Under the pieces are notes generated by a model. It was given only the letters and a program-made list of their open reading frames with translations, had not been told where the DNA came from and made no database searches. A program made the translations under genes and the position numbers. From Aspidiotus rigidus (Eukaryota; Arthropoda; Insecta; Hemiptera; Diaspididae), in the NCBI GenBank assembly GCA_035079385.1, contig JAVHKY010000008.1, positions 5,812,001 through 5,876,000 on the forward strand: a stretch of DNA of 64,000 nucleotides, read 5' to 3'. This document shows positions 57,920 through 64,000 of this stretch, one piece after another. Numbering within the stretch: the stretch's first letter is position 1; each line of letters opens with the position of its first letter.

Positions 57920-59065
57920 GAGCTGGCAAGGGACCCAACACGGAAATACCAAGATGACCTGGAAGCTGTGTTGAAACTGAACAATGTACCCAGCAATGGA
58001 AGGACGCTTGAGATGAACCCGGTTGCACCAAAACTCAAAGGGCTTGTAAAACTCCACAAAGCGAACCGTCCGATGAGACCCCTGGTCAACAGCATTCAAT
58101 CACCATGCTACAAGATAGCAAAGATCGTAGCCACATTCCTGAAAGAAAACTACCAGTTTGCACCCAGACGAAGTATCAGAAACAACGGAGGGCTGATTGA
58201 GCAAATGGACAAGTTGGAAATCGGGAGTAACGACAAGCTGATATCCTTTGATGTGACTAATATCTTTGGTACCACACCGAAGGAGGAACTTCTCACTCTG
58301 CTCAAAAACAACAGATACCATGGGAACCCCGATGGGTCGAAGTACGCCAACATAGTGGAGGAGATCTTGAGCCAGAACTATTGCCGCTTTAATAACAGGT
58401 TCTACAGTCAGGAAAGGGGACTTGCGATGGGATCACCGCTGTCACCTATACTGGCGGAGATATTCATGGATGATATGGAAAACAAGATATTGAAGGGCAG
58501 CAAGTTCAGAAACTCGATCAAACACTGGGCCAGATATGTAGATGATATCCTAATTGTGTGGTCAGGCACTGATAGACAGGTGGATCTATTCCTTTCAGAA
58601 ATGAACCCGATGAATGAGAGCATCAAATTCACAGTGGAAAAGGCAAGGAGACCATCAACTATTTGGACCTTACACTCACAATGGAGAACAATAGGATAGA
58701 ATACAAAATCTACAGGAAGCCGACGCATACTGACACCATCATCCCAAATGACTCCTACCACCACCCCAGGCACAAGTTAGCGGCAATCCAGAACTACTGC
58801 TATCGGGCAATTTCTATCCTCAAGAAAAACGATGAGAAGAGGAAAGAGATCGAGGTAGTAAAGCAGATCGCAGAAGCCAATGGCTACCGCAGACGTGTGG
58901 TGGAAGGAGTCTTTGGGAAAATGGAAACAAAGAAAGGAACCCATGATAGCATAGTGAGAAAGTACTCCGGATCGATACCATATATAGGAAAGTACACAAA
59001 CAAGGTGATAAAGGCGTTCAATGGCTACGATGTGAATGTGGGTATCCAGAATAACCAACGCATGG
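57920..59065 (+). pseudogene. Penelope B RT (copy 2)
   Basis: ARDPTRKYQDDLEAVLK, MNPVAPKLKGLVKLHKANRP, PMRPLV, KLISFDVTNIFGTTPKEELL (motif A), GLAMGSPLSPILAEIFMDDM (motif B), WARYVDDILIVWSG (motif C). One base is lost near 58641 (GAAAAGGCAAGG against GAAAAAGGCAATG in copy 1), so the frame passes to 58663-59082 (MDLTLTMENNRIEYKIYRKP). A second shift follows near 59065. The text is nearly the same as copy 1, so the two insertions are related and not very old. Confidence 0.9.
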
Positions 59066-59466
59066 AAGAGAATCAGCAATGACCAGACGGAACAAAAGGA
59101 CAAGGAAAGCTTGAGCGGAGTGTACAAGCTCAGTTGTGAACAGTGCAGTGCGAGGGGATCTATATCGGTGAGACTGAGAGAAAGTTTGAGATCAGGAGAA
59201 AGGAGCACAAAACGTCGAGGGAGAAAGAAGATGGCGAGTCACTGTTTGGGAAACACTGTAACGAGGAAAACCACGATGGAGAGGGAATATTTGAAGTCAT
59301 ACGCGTAGAGAATCGCACAAAGAGAAGAAAACTCTGGGAACTAATGAAGATTGCAAAAGCCAAGAGGAAGAAAGCCTGCCTCTTGAACAATGTAATCACA
59401 TTTGACAGTGAAAAATTATTCGGCCTGGTGATTGGACGAAAGAAGAAGAACGGAACCAACCAATGA
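59066..59466 (+). pseudogene. Penelope B GIY-YIG endonuclease (copy 2)
   Basis: LSGVYKLSCEQC is in frame 59036-59308. A 5-base duplication (CAGTGCAGTGCGAGG for CAGTGCGAGG) near 59145 then shifts the reading to 59143-59466: CEGIYIGETERKFEIRRKEH, LFGKHCNEENHDGEGIFEVI. Catalytic Tyr, Arg and Glu-region residues are present but split by the shift. Confidence 0.9.
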
Positions 59467-59627
59467 GACGGCAGGAATCCAGGTAGCCAATAGAAACGCA
59501 GCATTTAGGACAATAGATTGAACCAATCTCAAAGCAGTATGTTTTAGCCAATAAGAACACAATGTCATATTATTGTAAGAATAAGTTTCGAAGAAGGGAA
59601 CCAATCACAACACAGCATTGTTATAGC

Positions 59628-60763
59628 TAGAGTTAGGATTTTTCGGTGCTAATAAATCGAAATTCGGTTTTTTGAAATGTTATTTTCGGTATTTTTCGGT
59701 ATTATCATAAATTCATAAAATTTTGAACGTAAAAACAATCATTTCAAAAAAAAATTGATGAAAAAGATTCTAAAACTCGAAATAGGTACTTATATGTACA
59801 AGTAACACAATTAAATAATATACCGCTTATTAAATAGTACTATAAGATGTTTTTCAACATTACTCTGAAGGAATCGTTGCCTTCTATCGCTCAATAAGTA
59901 TTTATAATCTGAGAATGAACGCTCGACGTCCGAGGATACTATAGGCGCATAGGAATAAGCAGCGATTTTAGCGGGATCATTCATGCCTAATTTACACTGA
60001 AGGTTGTCGCCGTGAACCACCGCGTTGTTCAGATCCATCAAAGTAAGTAGTCCCTCATTCTTGGCGATCACATCATCTGTTTTCCGTTTGAAAATACTTC
60101 CGCGAGAACCAGGAATTGCATTTATCTTCCTTGAGACATCTTCAACAATTTGTATTTGAGCATTTAACGATAGTCCCCTAGTCTCTAACTTTTCAATCGC
60201 GGCTGGTAAGAACGATAAATATGAAGCGATAAACGCAAGGTCTGAGGCCAATGTATCTGAAGTTTGTATCAGCTTTTTAAGAGTGGACGTGTGCTTGCTA
60301 TCATCAGGTAACTCCTCGATGCGTTCAGAAAAATCAGTAAAATGTTCCTGATGGATGAAAATCAATTTTTTTCTCTTCATACATTTCACCTGCACGTACT
60401 TGAACATACCTTCATACTCACGCAGTGCAATAAACTACGTATTAGTCACCTTCTTACATGCGTTATCGCGTTATCGGCATTCTGAAATAATGTACTTCGA
60501 GTATTTCAAGTTGAACACGTGTCATACTGTCTCATTTCACGCGTTGCCATTAGCTTTTCAGGAATTTTCGGACGTTTAAGCCAATTTTCGGTTTTATTCG
60601 GTGGAAAAGTGCATTTTCGGTGTTTATTCTGTTTTCGGTATTTTTCGGTGAAATAAAATTTTTTTCCTGGCATCCCTACACCCTAAATCGTGCTCATCTT
60701 TTATTATTTTTGATTTGTGCTCAAAGGAAATCATTTGAGAAAAACCGGCTGATCCTAACTCTA
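59628..60763 (-). mobile_element. hAT DNA transposon with 12-bp TIRs and 8-bp target duplication
   Basis: TAGAGTTAGGAT (59628-59639) is inverted as ATCCTAACTCTA (60752-60763). GTTATAGC is duplicated exactly (59620-59627, 60764-60771) and is present once at the same place in Penelope B copy 1. TTTTTCGG words recur near both ends, as expected for hAT subterminal binding sites. At 1136 bp and with only a C-terminal transposase piece it is an internally deleted copy. Confidence 0.95.
59811..60407 (-). pseudogene. hAT transposase C-terminal (dimerisation) region
   Basis: The 198-codon minus frame ends with KIAAYSYAPIVSSDVERSFS and DYKYLLSDRRQRFLQSNVEK, the hATC dimerisation block (SxxxERxFS...KxxLSDRR). 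This is intact and typical in wording of insect and other animal hAT transposases. The upstream residues are the alpha-helical part before hATC. The RNase H-like catalytic core and BED finger are absent, consistent with internal deletion. The start at 60407 is only the first Met of the open frame. Confidence 0.85.
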
Positions 60764-60826
60764 GTTATAGCCAATAAGATCACAGTGTTATACTATAAAA
60801 ACTCGTGGTTAAGGCCTTGTTCTCCA

Positions 60827-60881
60827 GTTGCGACACAACTGATGATGGGATAACACCCGAAAGTACTCTTGTAAAAGCAAC
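60827..60881 (+). ncRNA. Hammerhead-ribozyme motif in Penelope B 3' region, copy 2
   Basis: Same structure as at 32308: GTTGC/GCAAC (60827-60831, 60877-60881), ACAA/TTGT (60835-60838, 60869-60872), CTGATGA (60839-60845), T, GGG/CCC, GAAA (60859-60862), AGTACT, and cleavage base C (60868) instead of A. C at this position is the preferred hammerhead residue. Confidence 0.82.
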
Positions 60882-60965
60882 TAATAAAGTAGATTTGCAC
60901 AATTGAAAAACCCTTTTCTATATTAGTGCTCTACTTACACCTCACTCACTCATTATGAGTTCCGA

Positions 60966-61665
60966 CTCTTATTCCTTTGAGTCAGGCTGCCTTCAAGAAA
61001 GAATTACTTACAATGAAACACCTGGCCGGAGTGAATGGGGTCAATGTCGACGTCGACGTGATGGTTCGAAGGAAACTTACGAAGAGCATTCTTGATTCCA
61101 CCATCTCCCTCCCTCGAGACATGATCCGTGATCGTCGTATGCGTTGGATCAGTCTCCTTTCCTGGGGAAGTTTTCCCTCCAATTGGGTCATGCCCTCCGC
61201 CCGTTTGGCTTCAGACCAGCTTTTTACAACCCTACCACTGTTAAAGGGTTGTTTGTAAGGCTGAAGGACCCCATACGCGTTGATGAGAGGAGTGGTGTCC
61301 ATAAGATGGAATGTAGAGATTGTGGAGGCTTTTATATTGGGGAGACCAGCCGCCAGATGAAGGTGAGAGTAGCTGAGCACCTGAAGTCTTGGAATAAGGG
61401 ACACCTGGAAGAGTCAAGCTTTTGCTGATCATTTAATAAACAGCGGCCACAGTTTCCGTGAGGGATCGGAAAGGCTCCTCTATAAGGAGAACTCTTACCG
61501 TAAACGTGATCGCTCTCGAGCACATAGAGATAATGCGTCATCTCAACACCTGTACTTAACTGGTACATTCCGGAAAATGGCCCGATTGAACTGGTTTGTG
61601 ATTCACACCCCGATTTCTCGCTTCGCCAATCTTAATATCTTGTTTCTCTTCCGTTTCGTTCTCCT
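60966..61665 (+). pseudogene. Penelope family A C-terminal part: linker and GIY-YIG (continuation of copy 2)
   Basis: LIPLSQAAFKKELLTMKHLA (frame 60977-61258) follows directly on family A text of copy 1 (HIPLGQAAFQKELMIIKHLA). Then come VMVRRKLTKSILDSTISLPR, a shift to frame 61144-61428 with LGKFSLQLGHALRPFGFRPA, SGVHKMECRDCGGFYIGETS (first Tyr of GIY changed to His) and RQMKVRVAEHLKSWNKG. After a further shift near 61425 the text is FADHLINSGHSFREGSERLL. The non-coding tail matches the inverted end at 55935 up to about 61665 and then stops, so the hammerhead is missing on this side. Confidence 0.85.
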
Positions 61666-64000
61666 TAAGACACTTGGGATAGAACACGCGGCACCGTGAC
61701 TACTCCTGCCTGTTTTCACCCACTGAACCACCGTCATGGGCTCAGTGTCATATCTTGAGGACTCACACTCCCCATTCTAGACACGAAGCCAGAAAAATTG
61801 ATTCGTCACTCAAAAAACATATATTTTCCGACTTTTCCCGGTTTTCCCGCAATCAGGAAAACCGTGAATATTTTGGAACCAACGGCGGATAGAAGCGAAA
61901 GCATCAAAATTTTCAGTACCAAAATATTATGTCTATGAAAAATAAGAGAAAGAAAACCGACCATAATTTTCAGAATCAAGGAACTCTACTGGACAGTTCG
62001 AAGCCTTTCAGTTTGAAGAGAAAAATCCGATGAAAAAAACATTTTCTGTCGAGCGATTCCAACATCCACCTCAAGTTCCAAACTTCGAGTCGAACTCGTA
62101 ATATTTCTCGGGGCTCTTAATTACCTGACTACGCGGAGAATATACGCGTAGAAGCAGAGGTAACAACAAACAACGTGTACAATACGCGCACGGTATCTGA
62201 TGAATACCCGCCCAAACGAAAATCTAACAGGCAAGCATAATAGACGCTCAAAGGCGTGTTAAACGATCGCGAAGCTTTTCAACAGACCCCACACACAACA
62301 ATGTTTTCACGGTTTTCTACACGATAAACGAACGACGAAGCCACCTTTGCCGCAGTCATCGCGACGCACAAATTGAACCGTTTTGTCTTCGTCAGGATAT
62401 CAACCCCCGAATCGTATACACAACAAGCCGTCGTCACCTTACCTACCCTGTGTTACCGAATAGTTGAAATCTAATTTCGCGACAAGACTATATCGACGAA
62501 AAATTTTCTGTCCGTCAGCGAATTCCGCTTTCGAAAATTCGTCCACGCGTATAAATTGATAACGCGATGAGAATTAAAAACTTCCAACGTTTAATTCTAA
62601 ACATATCGAACGGGGCAGAAGGGGGGCCGAAAAGTTGTCTTCACATTGGTGAAATTTCATTTCAATTTCATTTCTAGTTATTAAAAACGACGACGAAATT
62701 CTCATTAAATTACGCACAACTAATTCATTATATTATAATATTTTTTCATCCAACTTTTTTTTTTTTCTCTCTCTCTCTCTCTCGTTGTAGTTTCGGGACA
62801 GGAAAAAGAAAATTAAAAAACAAATGACAAGGTCTATACGTTTTCAAAAAGATAGCCCTCTATTCGAATAGCTTTTTATACATTTTAATTTTATGCTAAT
62901 CCGTCTACTCGCAGAAAAGAAAGAAAGGAAAAAAAAAAAAAAAAAGGATAAAGGACGAATCGTTTATACCTAGGATAGTTATTAGTCAGCATTTCTGTTT
63001 GATATATTTTTTTGTTTTTGTTTTGTTTTTATTTCGTTTTATTCGCAAATGAGTTACCACTAAGAGAATACTCGCCGACCCGCAGTAGCCACTCATATCC
63101 GTTTCATTTTATTAATTTCCCAAAGCTTTACACTGCATATATGTACGTCATATATTAATCTTCCTATAGCTTTAGGGTTACCTTCAGGTTTTTCGCACGT
63201 AAAATTTCATAGATATGGATTTATTTTCAACGTGTAGGAAGAAATCGTCTCTCGTATCGTCGCGACAAAATATTCAACGAAATGACATCAACAATCATAT
63301 TTCGGTTAATGTGATTAGAATGATGACGATGAATTTAGGAGAGTGAAAAAAAAACGAATAAATAGAAAATAAAAATGATAAATCTCATGGGAGTCTGAGA
63401 AATTTCGTGGGAGCGAGGCATCTCATTTCATGTCGTTTCCTTGGTATAGTTTCCAGGAATATTAATTCACGCGAAATAATCCAGGGGAGAGATAGTTTCC
63501 AGGAACTTTCAACTTTCAATTTCTCAGCATTGTCAAGTTAGATAGAACGGCACAGGAAAAATCGCAGAACTTACATAATGACAGACAAGTCAATTTTATA
63601 AAAGCGCAAATTTGAGCACCGAAGCAAATACAATAAAGAATTCCTTCTTTTTTTCTCCAATATTATAATTACATACAAACTTATTTGCTCGACTGATTTA
63701 TAATAACGGAAGTCTCGAGTCACGGATATGAATGAAAATAGCAGATCTGTGGCAGTCTAGTCAGGGAAATTTTCCGAAAATGATAGAATAGGTTCATAAC
63801 ACAACTCTTAGAAAATTTACGTTGTAATAATTATTTTACATTTCTTCACCCACTCCGGAGTATTACAGAAAAGTGAGGGAAAATGAGGAAAAAATGGCAC
63901 AGAAAACCGGGAAAAGTCGGGGAAAAACTATTCTGGAAAAAAAAATAATGGTAATCTTAAATATTTTATCCATATATTGATGAACGATTATATTATGTAA
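61666..64000. other. No feature recognised
   Basis: A+T-rich sequence with a (CT)n run (62766-62783), A runs (62928-62945) and T/G-rich stretches near 63008-63030. TTTTCCCGG-type words at 61825-61860 and GGGAAAAGTCGGGGAAAA at 63909-63926 may be scraps of the CAGGGTTGCC MITE family. No coding region. Confidence 0.45.

Larger units (their letters stand above)
57122..60965 (+). mobile_element. Penelope-like retroelement family B, copy 2
   Basis: Longer than copy 1: it includes an N-terminal region (57124-57900) absent there. It inserts into the family A element, as family A text resumes immediately after its 3' end GAGTTCCGA (60965). It contains a hAT element at 59628-60763. Apart from that it is collinear with copy 1, and ends with the same hammerhead and terminal text. 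A stop and several frameshifts disable the protein. I see no target duplication at the two junctions. Confidence 0.9.

Overview
The window looks like accessory, repeat-rich DNA from an arthropod, most likely an insect. The evidence is the set of elements it carries (Penelope-like retroelements, an I-like LINE, a DIRS-like element, hAT and IS1595-like DNA transposons) and a nuclear copy of mitochondrial cob next to nad1 that reads only with the invertebrate mitochondrial code (TGA = Trp, ATA = Met, AGA = Ser). A fast-evolving insect such as a parasitoid hymenopteran would fit the divergent cob, but that is a guess. I found no host gene that I can support: no multi-exon gene, tRNA or rRNA. Every recognisable protein is a broken mobile-element protein.

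Layout. 1-5 kb: a small R1-like LINE scrap (+) and a 5'-truncated I-like LINE (-) with RT, RNase H and Cys/His tail. 6-7.4 kb: a degenerate TCGAC/TTGAC-rich repeat that recurs at 14.5, 16.9 and 29.5 kb. 8.4-8.9 kb: a dispersed repeat with TGACGTCA palindromes and TATATATGATAGGA-type motifs, found inverted at 24.4 kb and as a tandem array at 44.2-45.3 kb. 12.5-14.5 kb: Penelope family A (RT plus an inverted 3' end). 15.4-16.7 kb: IS1595-like transposase remnant and a TTAA-flanked MITE. 18.5-21.5 kb: DIRS-like element. 23-26.2 kb: a foldback element whose arms are built of a 153-bp satellite, invaded by two other repeats, followed by a small hAT-type MITE with an 8-bp target duplication. 27.2 kb: 66-bp tandem repeat.

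30-33.7 kb: Penelope family B copy 1, split by a 390-bp MITE and ending in a hammerhead-ribozyme motif, then another Penelope fragment with a (GA)n tract and a long hairpin. 36.2-37.4 kb: a 17-bp minisatellite. 41.3-44 kb: a second foldback element of the same family, carrying entirely different internal satellites. 49.5-51.1 kb: mitochondrial insertion (numt). 56-61.7 kb: a three-level nest, in which a hAT element sits inside Penelope B copy 2, which itself sits inside Penelope A.

How the parts relate. Comparing the two Penelope B copies fixes the element's 3' end to the base, exposes the two insertions as clean additions, and shows that both copies keep a hammerhead-like ribozyme with a fully paired stem I. 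Comparing the two foldback elements shows conserved outer arms and exchangeable tandem-repeat cores. The stretches between these elements are A+T-rich, apparently unique sequence with scattered microsatellites.
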